From: Amborella trichopoda
Lineage: Eukaryota; Streptophyta; Magnoliopsida; Amborellales; Amborellaceae
Direction: 5' to 3'
DNA: 64,000 nucleotides
Assembly (NCBI RefSeq): GCF_000471905.2
Contig: NW_006494789.1
Span: forward strand, 9,066,469 to 9,130,468
Below the pieces are notes generated by a model. The model was given only the letters and a program-made list of their open reading frames with translations, was not told the origin of the DNA and did not search any database. Below, piece after piece: positions 21,079 through 31,990 of this stretch (position 1 is the first letter of the stretch; the number at the start of each line of letters is the position of its first letter). The position numbers and the translations under genes are program-made.

Positions 21079-21659
21079 CCTTCAAAATATTCTTTCTTTC
21101 TTTCTTCTTTTCTTCTCCTTTTACTTTTCACTTTCATTCTCTCTATCTCACCCCTTTTCTTTCTTTATTTATTGTAGAATATGTACTAAAGTCCCGCATC
21201 AAGAAGACGTTGTAAGCCTGACGAATTGACACAGATTCTTCAATATTATTTTTCCATTCTTCTTTGAGTATACACACATGTGTGCGCTCACCTTATGACA
21301 AGGTGGGGTCCTATGACCCACATATCTATACTTTTAGTATGTGTGTGTGTGTTGTCAGGAAACAAGTCAAGGGGGGCGATTCTAAACAGGTCACAAGCCA
21401 GGGGGCATTCCACGTGAACTAAGAGGGCACCCAGACAGGCCAGCTTGAGGGTGTCACAAACCGACTTGAGGTAAATCCCACCTCACGACCTAAATTTCTC
21501 TCTCACCAGTTGGTATTCCAGTCCATGTCTTCTTTATACTGTTCCTAAGAGAGTGATCTTAGGTCTCGGGTCCATCTCGAACCTGGAGCCACGCTACCAG
21601 GTTATCTCGACCTGACCTCGTGCTCGTAATGGTTCTGGTTTGAGGTCGATCCAACGAGT
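21079..21659 (+). repeat. LTR fragment (U5 end) in plus orientation
   Basis: A diverged piece matching the LTR 3' part in plus orientation. Landmarks are AAGGTGGGGTCC...GACCCAC near 21,300, CTAAGAGGGCACCCA at 21,420 and TTTCTCTCTCACCAGTTGGTAT near 21,488 (compare 62,570-62,650). It lies outer-end to outer-end against minus-strand L1, so L1/B2 probably inserted into an older plus-strand LTR. It includes a pyrimidine tract (21,085-21,175) and a (GT)n run at 21,338-21,353. Confidence 0.65.
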
Positions 21660-22404
21660 AGGCATCATGATATGGCTTCTCGATCAAGGGGATGTGCTGC
21701 TAGAAATTTCCTGTTATTTTTAGAATGTTTTGACAAAATTTTCGCTTCGATTTCTCTTAGTTCAGGCCGTGTCATCGTGCGTGTCGCATATAAAATTGAC
21801 AGGGTTGTCGAGACGAACATGCTTTCAAAATTTGGGCTCAATCTGACTTGAGGTATAGAAAATATGATCATGGAAAGTTTGCCCCTGAAATGGTGAAGCA
21901 CAATTTCCATTAATGGAAACTGGTTCATTGGTTTACTGGTACACCGTAATAGTGTGAGGTCTACCAGTTTTGGGTAATTTGGCTATAACTTGGTCCACAA
22001 ATATCCGATCAAGCTAAAAATTGGTCCCTAGGGCTTTTTGGGCGTTCCAAATTCAATGGAAGCTCTCCCATAGTCATTTGATGCTCCGGTGATAGGGATG
22101 TAGTTATAAGGTTAATTTTCAAGGCGTTAGTGGCCGATTTTCCAAAACTGTTTCTTCTTCTATACTGATTTAAACTTGTCGGTTTACCATGAAACTTGGC
22201 AGGTATTTTTAGAAGACCTTTAAGCATGATCTTGAACCTTTTTAGGCTATTTTGAGACTTTTGAAAATTTCATTTACGGATCAGGGCTTATTGACCTACG
22301 GCTTCCGTAGTCCACAGGTATTCTGGTACCCGCAAACCTAAGTCATGAACTGCTCTCTCCTTATTCACACTAGGGATACAAGTGATGGAAAATACCTTCA
22401 AATA
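21660..22404 (-). repeat. Old LTR fragment L2 (U3 part), 3' LTR of B3
   Basis: It aligns with the U3 half of L1 (20,440-21,078), including GATCAAGCTAAAAATTGGTCC and the outer end CCTTCAAATA|GCTTGCC at 22,404. It is visibly more diverged than other copies and its TG terminus is now TA. R and U5 are missing. The sequence to the right is the B3 3'UTR, so this is the start of a 3' LTR. Confidence 0.7.
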
Positions 22405-22629
22405 GCTTGCCTTGCCGAATGTTGTGCTTCTAAAGAAGCGAGAAGTGCATCATTCAGAAACAAAATTTGTCGTTCGACTTTAGTTTTCTTCCTACCCACC
22501 GGATCATACGAACGTCAAAGGGATTCTCGTGTAAAGCTGTTTCTTGAAGGGGTGACCAAGGCGCTATGACAATTAGGGGCCTTGTTTAAGGGCATGTGGA
22601 CCCAGACATGAAGACTTTTTGGGGGATGT
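22405..22629 (-). other. B3 sequence next to 3' LTR
   Basis: The block GCTTGCCTTGCCGAATGTTGTGCTTC and what follows recurs next to the outer LTR ends at 29,970, 44,801 (opposite strand) and 55,247. It is therefore the conserved internal end of the element, where the plus-strand primer tract should be. No classical long purine tract is seen. Confidence 0.6.
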
Positions 22630-22870
22630 GTTTAAAGTCATCACCCTTGTTGAACATACAAGATGCTTTTAAAGTCCTCACCTTTGTTGGACATACAAGA
22701 TGTTTTTAAAGTCCTCACCCTTATTGGATGTACATGATGCTTTTAAAGTGCACACCCTTGTTAGACGTGCGGGATGCTTTTAAAGTCCTCAACCTAATTG
22801 GACGTATAGGATGCTTTTAAATTCCGCACCCTTGTTGGACATACATGACACTTTTAAAGTCCTCACCTTT
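22630..22870 (-). repeat. 37-bp tandem repeat in B3 3'UTR
   Basis: The word GATGCTTTTAAAGTCCTCACC followed by TTGTTGGACATACA recurs with TTTT landmarks at 22,667, 22,704, 22,741, 22,778, 22,815 and 22,852: exactly 37 bp each. Two degenerate units reappear at 23,110-23,190. B4 and B8 contain only single copies of the CCTCACCCTC word, so the array expanded in this copy. Confidence 0.88.
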
Positions 22871-23639
22871 GTTTGAAGTATTTGCAGCGTTGTTTGCTGC
22901 TACACCAGGTTTTCTTTGACAAGCAGGGTACCTCTGTGGGCCCCTTCCTGTTAAGTCCAGTCAGGGGCTTTTTGTTGACCTGTCCCGAATGTTTGGTCCA
23001 GTCAAGGAGGGATTTTAGTGAGGTGGCCTTGAAAGGGCTCTATTCTGGTTGTTGTGGGCTGGTATTGACCTGATTTGACAATTTCTTGCCTATAAGAGAT
23101 CTTGAGGTATGATTTTAATGTCTACACCCTGTTGGACATATGACGGGATGATTTTAAAGTGTACACCCTATTGGATGTATGAGCAGCATTGTTTGCTGCT
23201 ACACCAAGTTTGCCTGATCTAGTTTGACAATTTCTTGCCCGTGAATGATCTTGTTTTTGGATCTTGACAACAACGTATTCTGCTACCATGGAATTTTCTT
23301 GAAATGCCGGTTGAAATCGCCTTTGGAAGCCAGCACTGCATCAACCTGCTTATTGGTCTGAGCACCCTTTCAAGTTTTCACTTGGACAGAGGAAGCGTTG
23401 CCATAAAGACGGATTTCACCAACTTCCTTTTTATTAAGCTCTTTTGCACATGACCTGATGGCCATGTCTGCCTTTTTTCTATTTTTGCTTATGGTTCCCT
23501 TTGCAGGTTTTCACCGTGCCTGGTTTTTATTTTACAAAACACTCTTACTCATGGTTTCATGACCATGCCCATCTATCATTTTTACTCATGACATTCCCCT
23601 ATCGGGTTTACACCATGCCCTTTTTTTTATGGTGGCATG
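22871..23639 (-). other. B3 3'UTR, conserved unique part
   Basis: It shares TGTTTGCTGCTACACCAGG and GTCCAGTC(A/G)GGGGCTT with B8 (55,570-55,800), and partly repeats itself at 22,880 and 23,200. From 23,330 it matches 30,775-31,110 of B4. The 23,460-23,640 part has a loose repeat of TTTACTCATG...GGTTT(T)CACCATGCC, also in B4 and, on the other strand, in B5 at 43,540-43,790. Confidence 0.6.
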
Positions 23640-24780
23640 TTGAAGGTCATGCCTCTGGGACCTAAGCTATGGTTTAAGGTCATATAGCCTTCATATAACC
23701 TTGACCATTATGCGAAGCAGTTTATCGTCATGCGGCTAGGACGTGCACTATAGTCTAGGGTCATATAACTTGGACCGTGATGACGATGGATGACTGTCTG
23801 TGGAGGCCATAGAGTGAGTATGGTGGTCATTTGACTCACTTTGGGGAGATGGCACGAGACCGTCTATGTATAATGGGTGGTAGTTGTATGGAAGATGGAT
23901 AAGGGGTGGCCCACTAGCTGTCGGTGAGTATGGACGATGGAAGGGTTCATCAGGGATTCATGAGCATGGGTTTCACACACTGGGGGAAGTTGCGAGTTTA
24001 TGAAAGGCAATGGAGATGGACTCGTTGGGGAGGAGGTGAAGATGGTATGTGCGTGCGGATGGGCCGGCTAGGGGAAGCATGCATGGAAGGACATTCAAAA
24101 GGCATGCGCACAGTGGATGGGGGCACACGTATGTGGGGGCATGTTTAAGGTCATCCCATCGGGACCTGAGCAAAGTATTTTAACATCGTTTGGTCAGGAC
24201 GTGCGCTACAATTTAGGGTCTGGCCCGTGGTGTAAAGCAGTTTATCGTCATGTGGTCAGGACATGCACTACAGTTTAGGGTCAAGCAATTGGACCGTGGT
24301 GCGAAGTAGTTTATTGTCATGCAGCCAGGACATGCGCTACAATTTAGGGTCTGGCTCGTGGTGCAAAGCAGTTTATCGTCATGCAGCCAGGACATTCGCT
24401 ACAGTTTAGGGTCATGCAACTGGAGCGTGAAGCGAAGCAGTTTAATGTCATGCGGCCAGAACGTGTGCTACAGCTTATGGTCATGCAACTGGACTATTGT
24501 GTGAAGCAGTTTAACGTCATGCAACCAGGATGTCTGCTACAATTTAAGGTCATGCAACTGGACCGTGGTGCGAAGTAGTTTATAGTCGTGCGACAGGGAT
24601 GTGTGCTACAGTTTAGGGTCATACAATTGGACCGTGGTGCGAAGCAGTTTATCGTCATATGGTTAGGACGTGCGCTACGGTTTAGGGTCATGCAACTAGA
24701 CTGTGGTGTGAAGTACTTTAACGTCATGCGGCCATGATATGCGCTATAGTTTAGGGTCTTGCATTTGGACCATGGTGTGA
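23640..24780 (-). repeat. 69-bp satellite-like repeat in B3 3'UTR
   Basis: GTTTA landmarks at 24,440, 24,509, 24,578 and 24,647, then CTTTA at 24,716, are exactly 69 bp apart. Shorter units of about 61-71 bp precede them from 24,238. Each unit reads GTC(A)TGCGGCCAGGACGTGC, then CTACAGTTTAGGGTCATGCA and ACTGGACCGTGGTGCGAAG. Two further units at 23,640-23,790 are separated from the main array by unique sequence. Tat elements are known to carry such arrays here. Confidence 0.88.
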
Positions 24781-25169
24781 GTCGCCATGTATGAGGGTCG
24801 GTCAGTGAGGGGTGGACCCACTGGGGGATGTGAAGTGGATCTATGGGGAATGAGTCTATGGTGGTTTGACTCACTGTGGATGTAATGGTCGAGACCATTT
24901 ATAGGCAGTGGGTTTAGTTGGTGAAAGTAGCTTAGTGAGGGATGGTAGGCAAAAGCGGACTCTCTAGGGATTAGTGAGTGAGTGTTGTTCCCTGGTAGAA
25001 TAATGCGATGGGAAGCATGAATATGACTCAAGTGGGGATGACAAGGTGATGAGGGTCGAACCTTGTTAATGAGCACACGAATGAGCCGGTTAGGTAGGGC
25101 ATGCGTGGAAGCACATGCAAGAGGTATTTGAAAAAGGCACATTTAATGTCATGCCTCTGAGACCGTAAA
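24781..25169 (-). other. B3 3'UTR between satellite and integrase
   Basis: Non-coding. It contains several GACTCAC/CCCACTGGGG-like words (near 24,818, 24,867, 25,028), the plus-strand form of the primer-site-like motif described for B4. It ends with ACATTTAATGTCATGCCTCTGAGACC, the start word of the satellite block. Confidence 0.55.
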
Positions 25170-26445
25170 TCACGGGTAATTCCTTTTGAGGTAACGTCCG
25201 TTGATAGGAGGCATTGCCTCCTTCTCGTCGGGATGGGTCAATATGTTACCTCAATTTAGAGAAACTTTCTTGATTACAAAAGGGCCTTCCCATTTTTGTG
25301 TAAACTTCCCCTTACGTAGCCCATGCGTAACTATCGTCTGCTTTATTTCTAGGACCAAGTTACCTCGAGTGAATGAGCGAACTTTGACTAACTTTTCAAA
25401 AGCTCTTTTCATCCTCCCCAAGTGGAGTTCAAGGTTCTGCTGCGATTCAAACCTCTTCTCATCAAGTGCGTCTAATTCTTAGTAGCGCAACTCAACATGA
25501 TGTACGACGATATGAAGGGAGGGAAGTTGGATCTCGAGGGGTAGTACCTCTTCACTCCCACAGACTAAAGAATAGGGAGTAGAGTCGGTGGCACTCCAGG
25601 TGGTTGTACAATAAGCCCACAAGGCCTCGGGAAGCTTCTCATGCCAATTTTTCCTTGTTTTTTACACCGATTTCTTAAGAACACTGCAAAGGGTCTTGTT
25701 GAAGGCTTTGACTAAACCATTTTCTTGAGGAGGTACATAGTAGAGTACTTCCACTCGAAGCCAAATTGGTTAACCAAGCGGTCGATGTGCTAGCTTTTGA
25801 ATTGGGAACCATTATCTGATATGATCCTGTCGAGCACACCGAATCTGTAAATGATGTGATGTCGCACGAAGTTGGCTACCTATTCTCAAGGGACATGTTT
25901 GAGAGGGACTGCTTCAACCCATTTGGAGAAGTAATCCGTAGCAGCTAAGAGGAAGGTATGGCCCAACGCTGAGGGAGGGTCGATGGGTCCAATAATATCC
26001 ATACCCCATTGTGAGAAGGGCCATGAAATTACTGTAGGATGCCGAGGCTTTGGTGGCTGGTGAATGAGATTTGAATGTATCTGACACACTTCGCACTTTT
26101 TACCATAGATCAACGAATCTGCGACCATTAATGGATAGTAATATCCCAACCTGCGGACTGGACTGATCAAGGGCACAGATCCTGGCATGTACTTCTTCCA
26201 GTACTTCTGTTGCCCCTTTTTTGTCGACGCATCAGAGGAGGATGCTATCAAAGGATCATAAAAAAAGAGCGTCGTCGTCAAGAAGAGTGTATCTGGTGGA
26301 CATTCTTCCCATACTATTGCGCTCAATGTAATCATCTGGTAGCTGACTGTGCTTAATAAAATTGATTATGGGTTCCCTCCAATTCTCGACCTGCTGGATC
26401 TCGACACATAATGGATCAAAGATCTCCCCTTCTTGTTTTCAAACT
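25170..26445 (-). pseudogene. Integrase of family B (copy B3)
   Basis: The best-preserved family B integrase. N-terminal zinc region includes KCEVCQIHSN. Core: GMDIIG (first Asp) and LAATDYFSKWVEAVPLKHV, open over 25,886-26,335; then IISDNGSQF (second Asp). In the third motif Lys stands where the catalytic Glu is expected (LVKAFNKTL). Then LPEALWAYCTT, VRSFTRGNLVLEIK and KWEGPFVIKKV of the C-terminal domain, with the stop at 25,170-25,172. Stops occur at about 25,885, 25,690 and 25,250. Fused at its upstream end to an LTR. Confidence 0.88.
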
Positions 26446-27234
26446 CAACGCTTTGAACCCCCTTCGGGTGGGGATGACCTGGTGGCACGTGTCTTGAGTT
26501 TCAAGGGAACCCGAGACTTGAGATCGATCTCTTGAGAACCTTGTTAGGAAACAAGGATAGGTTTACCAACCGATGAGAGAGGAATTTAAGGTGGGTTCGA
26601 GACTTACTCGGACTGGCTCGCGTTGGTGCCCTCTTAGATCACGAAAAAAGCCCCCAATCGTTTAACTAGTTCGAAATTGCCTCCCTTGGCTTGTACTCTC
26701 TTGTTTTTGCAATCACACACACAGATAGTTAATTTACAAGACAAGTGGGACAAGTGACCCCACCTTGTTTATGGGCGAATGCACATAGGCATGCACATTC
26801 AAAAGAAGAAAATGGGTAAGAGGATAAATGAAAGAAGAAGAAAGAGATAGAATAGAGGAATGGGGAAGATAAGAATTTGACTAGGTAACTAGACTAACAC
26901 AGTAGCAATATCAGGAAGTGATTGATCCAGTGTGGTAACAAGGCGAGCACGGTAACTAGACTGGGACAACGATAATACACACTGACCAGCCTGACGTAAT
27001 GGCTAGCCTATCATGGCAGTAAGACAGGCACATTAACTAAGACCAGCACAAAAAAAATAATACTAGACGTTGAGGTCACCATGACATTGTTTAACTTAGC
27101 CTCCCTTGGTCAAACGAGAGGGAAAGAAGAAAGAAGAGAGAGAAGAAAGTGAGAGGGAAGAGAAAATCAGATGGGAATAGAGGAGAGAAGAAGGGATAGA
27201 AAACTAAGAAAATAGAGAAAGGCGAGAGAAAAGG

Positions 27235-28180
27235 AAAGAGAAACATAGATGACGATGCGCTTCTACCGTCCATGACATGAGGGGGAGAAAGGGATAAGAA
27301 CATGGACAGCGATGAGCTTTCACCATCCATGACAAAAGAGAGAGAATAGAGGAAAACATGGATGGTGACGAACTTTCACCGTCCATGATAAAGGAGAGAG
27401 AAAATAGAAGAAAACACGGACGATGATGGGCTTCCGTCGTCCATGATAAAGGAGAGAGAAGATGGAAGAGAACATGGATGGTGATGAGCTTTCACCATCC
27501 ATGACAAAGGGGAGAGAAGATAGAAGAGAACCTAGACAGCGATGAGCTTCTGCCGTCCATGATAGAGGAGAGAGAAGATAGATGAAAACATGGACAATGA
27601 TGAGGAATAAGAAGACAGAGAAACATGGATAGTGACGAGCTTCCGCCGTCCATGATAGAGGAATAAGAAGAGAAAACATGAATGACGATGAGCTTCACCG
27701 TCCATAATAGCAGAATAAGAAGAGAGAGAAAACATAGACGGTGATGAGCTTCCGCCGTCCACGACATAGAAGAGAGAAGAGAGAGAAACCATGGACAACG
27801 ATGAGCTTCCACTGTCCATGATTGAGGAATAAGAAGAGAGAGAAAACATGGACCGCGATGAGCTTTTGCTGTCCATGACATGAGGGAGAGAAAAGAGAGA
27901 AAATATAGACGGCGATGAGCTTCCACCATCTATGACAGAGGAATAAGAAGAGAGAGAAAATATGGATGACGATGAGCTTTCACCGTCCATAACAGAGGAC
28001 TAAGAAAAGGGAGAAGATAGGGACGACGATGAGCTTCCGCTGTCCATGACAGAGAAGTAAGAAGAGAGAGAAAACATGGACGGTGATGAGCTTCCTCTGT
28101 CCATGATAGAGGAGTAAGAAGAGGGAGAAAAAATGAACGATTATGAGCTTCCACCATCCATGATAGAGGAGTAAGAAGAG
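27235..28180 (-). repeat. 57-58-bp tandem hairpin array II, about 17 units
   Basis: Each unit has ATGGAC(G)G, then CGATGAGCTTCC, then (G)CCGTCCAT, followed by GA-rich spacer on the plus strand. The arms ATGGAC/GTCCAT can pair across a loop of about 17 nt, closer in the best units. Sixteen full units and one truncated unit (27,589) are seen. One unit (27,905-27,933) has ATAGA/TCTAT in place of ATGGA/TCCAT, keeping the pairing. L6 has two and L7 one related unit at the matching LTR position. Confidence 0.88.
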
Positions 28181-28289
28181 GGGAACTTTGACAAAGGCCT
28201 TGCCCGCCACTCGGGTTAAGGCCCAGATTACTATTTATGTTTCAGGGAGAGGAGAACATCATGCTTGGCGATAGGCTCCGCCATGCATG

Positions 28290-28540
28290 AATGGAGAAGA
28301 GAGAGAAGAGAATAGGGAGAAAGGAGGAAGAGAGAGATTAGGAAAGTGAAGAAATAAAGGAAGAGATAGGCCTGGGGAGAGAGAAAGAGAGAGATGAGAG
28401 GAGAGAGAAAGAGATAGACAAGGGGAGAGAAAGAGAGATGAGAGGAGAGAGAAAGAGATGAGAGGAGAGATGAGAGGAGAGAGAAAGAGTTATGAGAGGA
28501 GGGAGAAAGAGAGAGATGAGAGGAGGAGAGAGAAAGTTAC
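28290..28540. repeat. (GA)n-rich low-complexity stretch in L3
   Basis: Plus strand is almost purely GAGA/GAAA with ATGAGAGGA repeats. On the element sense strand it is a polypyrimidine tract just downstream of the transcription start. Apparent Ser/Leu-rich reading frames here are artefacts. Confidence 0.85.
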
Positions 28541-28681
28541 CTTCACCAAAGGGTATTAGACCTTTTATTCTCTCTCCAAGACGCACCCTCAATCTCAATG
28601 TAAAATTCTCAAATTTTATTCATGAAATTGAAGACTGAGGGGAGCTAGGGAAGAACCCTTTACAATTAGGTTTTGCATGTA

Positions 28682-28689
28682 CTTATAGA
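28682..28689 (-). promoter_or_regulatory. TATA box of LTR L3
   Basis: Minus-strand CTATAAGT preceded by CACCCATGTTTGGACCC, the conserved family B promoter block. A TTTATT (minus AATAAA) lies at about 28,615. Confidence 0.7.
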
Positions 28690-29969
28690 ATTGGGTCCAA
28701 ACATGGGTGTACGCTAAAAAATTGTCCAAATTGATGATAATTAAAATTTCATTTAATTAAAATAAATTCTAAAAATGGATGCAAAGAGACTGTTTTTCCC
28801 TTGCCCAACAATACATGAAATTCCAAAACAGTCTCTGCTGTTGCCTTAGAACTTGCGTGATCTTCCATGGATGATTCGAGGTTGCTCCGATGTCCGTTTA
28901 GCCGAAAGATGATTGCTTTCTTGACGGGCTCGACATGACGATCAAATTGAAACCAACTTCGAGCCATGAATCACGTTTTCAGGCCACAATCATGTGACTC
29001 GAAATTTGTAAAGATCTTGAAAAGTTCTGATTGATAGTGTGCTAGTTTCTTGATGTTTTTATTTAGTTTCTTCATTGAATTGCACTGAGAATACCGCCAA
29101 GATCACGTTGCAACAAATGCAGCTTGATTTTGTCGTCTTGGGTTTTTGGTTAGAATCTAGAAATCCGGCGGCTGGAATCTATAGCAACTTTATCGGCTTC
29201 ATGTGTAAAATCCAACCATTCGTCGTACGCAGGGCTCAGACGAGACATAGCCTCGGACCTTGCGTACATAATACAATTGGTTTCACGTCGATCAGGTATG
29301 CGAGGGCTGTCATATCGTCGCTTGAGTGAGGCATGTCGCTGCTGAATGTTTTGCAACTATCTTCATAAATCACCAACTTCTCTCTAGTTATTGTCATGGA
29401 TCATGCTACATATCAAAACGCTCGTCTTGATAAGACGAACACACTCACCAAATTTGAGTGCGATCCGACTCAAGATGAGTGAGATACAACTCTTCAAAGT
29501 TGCTGCTCGTGGCTGTAAAAAAGGTTACCATTAATGGTGATTTAGTGCAGGGAGGGCACATGGGAATAGTGTGCAGCTTACCTCTTTGCGGTCTTTTACC
29601 GATAAGTTTGTCTTGGAGCACCCTATTAAGCTAAAAGTTGACCCATAGGGGTTGTTGACCGTGTTGGATCCAATGACAATAGTCTCACAGCTGTTTGACG
29701 CACCAAAAATAGAGTTCTAGTAATGGGGTCCATTTCAGGGTGTTAGAGGCTCATTTTTCTAAAATTGTTTCTAAGTCTACACTGCCTTAGACATGTCGGA
29801 TTATGAAAAAACTTAGCAGGTGGCCTTTTAAAGTGCATAGGAATATTTTGACCAATTTTGGGGCAATTATGAGACTATCAGGAATTCCACTGTATGTCGA
29901 GGCTTTATTGACCAGCGTTTTTTTTATTCTGCATCGGGGACTCAAGGTACTAAAAAATGTGTTCAAACA

Positions 29970-31137
29970 GCTTGCCCCGACGAATTTTGTGCTTTGAGAG
30001 AAGCGAGAAGGATAACATTCAAAAATTTTCCTTTGCCTTTTTTACGTTTTTCTTCCTAGCCATAAGACCATGTGAATGCTAAGGAGATCTACACAATGCT
30101 GTAACTAGGATGATTAGATGTTTGGATGCAATGTACAGGTCTCCATGAAGACTTTAGGGGAGAAAAGACTTGTTTAAGGGATCCTATCAAAGTCCTCACC
30201 CTCGCATAGATTGTTTGTGATTCTGATGGCTGAGGATTTTGTACGGACCTCGTTGGTTAGAATCAGGCTCGTCTGGCAGTCGAGTGCCATGCTGAAGGGA
30301 ATTTTTCCCATTTCGTCTGAGTTGTTTGTTTTATTGTTTGTTCTGAATGGTCTACTGAAGGGCCTTTGGTTGGTGTCCGTCTGCATGGTGCACCAGATTG
30401 TTCTTGGGGGGCAGGGTACCTCCGTTTATCGAGGTGACCGACTTTGGGTATAACCCCTGCCCACTGCTAGTAGTTTCAACAAGCAAGATACCTCTCTTCT
30501 TTGTCAAAGGCATCCCTTGAGGGCTCAATCCTGGTGCTACATAGCAGGCCCAAGGTCTGGCTGACTTGGCTTTCTTGGGGCACTTTCAGGATCTTTAAAG
30601 TGTGTTAGCGACCTTGTAGGAATGGTGCTCTTCTTCATGAGACTTGTCTTACCTTTTTGGCAAATCGTCTATCCTTCGAGTCCTTTTTGCGAATGGACTA
30701 AAGCTGTCGGAATCTTGCTAGAAGCTCATATTTTTGGGTCCTAGTATTATGACACGGGGTTTTTTCTCTTTGAATGTGGGCTGAAGCCGCCTATAGAGGT
30801 GAACTCTGTATCGACCTGTTTATTGGTCCAAGCGCCCTTTGTGGATTTTCACTTGGACTTGAGAAGTGGTACCATAGAGATGGTTTTCACCAACTTTCTT
30901 TAATTCGGGGCTCTTCTACCCATGACGTTTTGGTCATGTCTACCCTTTTCTTTCATTTTTACTCATGATGCCCTTTCAGGGTTTTCACCATGCTCGGGTT
31001 TTCATTTTCACGAAACTCTTTTACTCCTGGTTTCATGACCATGCCCGTCTGTCATTTTTACTCATGGTGTTCCCTTATCAAGGTATGCACTACGCCCGTT
31101 ATTCTTTTTATTTTCTTCTTTTCTTTTATGAGGGCGT
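29970..31137 (-). other. B4 3'UTR, LTR-proximal part
   Basis: Non-coding, homologous to B3 22,405-23,640 and, on the opposite strand, to B5 43,540-44,801. It contains the CCTCACCCTCGCAT block, GGGCAGGGTACCTC and the loose TTTACTCATG...TTTTCACCATGC repeat (30,880-31,110). Short open frames differ between copies, so coding is unlikely. Confidence 0.6.
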
Positions 31138-31990
31138 GTTTATGGTCATGCCTCTGGGACTTACACGCAGACTTTTAATGTCATGCTGTCAAGACGTGCA
31201 CTACAGTTTAAGGTCATACAACTGGACCGTGGTGGTGATGAACGACAGTCAGTGGAGGCCATGAAGTGAGTATGGTGGTGGTTTTGACTCACGTTGGAGA
31301 GATGGGACAAGGCTACCTGTGAAAGATGGGTGATGTATAAATGGGGGGTAAAAAGTGGTGACCCACAAGCTGACGGCAAGTATGGATAGCGAGATGGCTC
31401 GCCGTTTTGTGAGCACGGGTGAAACTCACTGGGGAATGATTAATGGTAATGAAGGACTTCACTGGGGAATTATGAAGGTGGTACGTGCACATGAACAGGT
31501 CGATTAGGAAAAACGTGCATGAAGACGCATGTAAAGGGTGTGTGTGTGTGGGGGGGGGGCATGTTTAAGGTCATGCCTCCGGGACCTATGCAAAGCGGTT
31601 TATCTTCATGGGGCCAGGACGTGCACTATGGTTTAAGGTCATATAGCTTGGGCCATGGTTATGCAGTTTTAGAGTCACACAATTAGGACCATGCAGTTTA
31701 AGGTCGTGCAACTAGACCTCAACTATAGTTTAAGGTCATATAGTTTGGACCATGGTGCTAAGCCTTTTAACATCATACGATGAAGACGTGCACTATGGTT
31801 TAAGGTCATATAGCTTGGACTGTGGCTTTGCAATTTAAAGTCATGCAATTAGTACCATGCAGTTTAAAGTCATGTAACTAGACATGTGCTACATTTTAAG
31901 GTCATATAGTTTGGACCATGCGGTTTAGGGTCGTGCACCTAGACCAAGGCAGTATAGTTTAGGGTCATGCAACAGGAACCATTGTGCGAG
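31138..31990 (-). repeat. Satellite-like repeats in B4 3'UTR
   Basis: Same repeat family as at 24,130-24,780 but shorter and more diverged: units of TTTAAGGTCATATAGCTTGGACCATGG type at 31,138-31,230 and 31,560-31,990. Between them is unique sequence matching 23,790-24,130. The start word GGCATGTTTAAGGTCATGCC opens both blocks, which suggests a higher-order unit. Confidence 0.8.

Larger units (their letters stand above)
21660..26449 (-). mobile_element. Family B copy B3: integrase, 3'UTR and part of 3' LTR
   Basis: Minus-strand order is integrase (26,445-25,170), 3'UTR with satellite (25,169-22,405), LTR U3 (22,404-21,660). Everything upstream of integrase is absent: the coding sequence is fused at about 26,450 to the end of LTR L3. 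It is the only family B integrase in the window. Confidence 0.8.
26450..29969 (-). repeat. Family B LTR copy L3 (3' LTR of B4)
   Basis: The outer end is at 29,969 (GTTCAAACA|GCTTGCC), next to the conserved internal end. The inner end lacks its last 30 or so nt and is fused to the B3 integrase. It includes U3, a TATA box (28,682), a large purine-rich stretch and the 58-bp hairpin array II (27,235-28,180). The U5 part 26,480-26,760 matches 38,940-39,240. Confidence 0.82.

Noticed and set aside
27235-28180. CRISPR-like regular array with palindromic repeats
   Set aside because: The spacers are low-complexity and similar to each other, the DNA is plant, and the array is part of an LTR leader.
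27091-28210. Overlapping long frames rich in Ser, Leu, Phe and Trp on the minus strand
   Set aside because: All three frames are open because the 58-bp repeat and GA-rich spacers lack stops. The frames track the repeat, not a protein.
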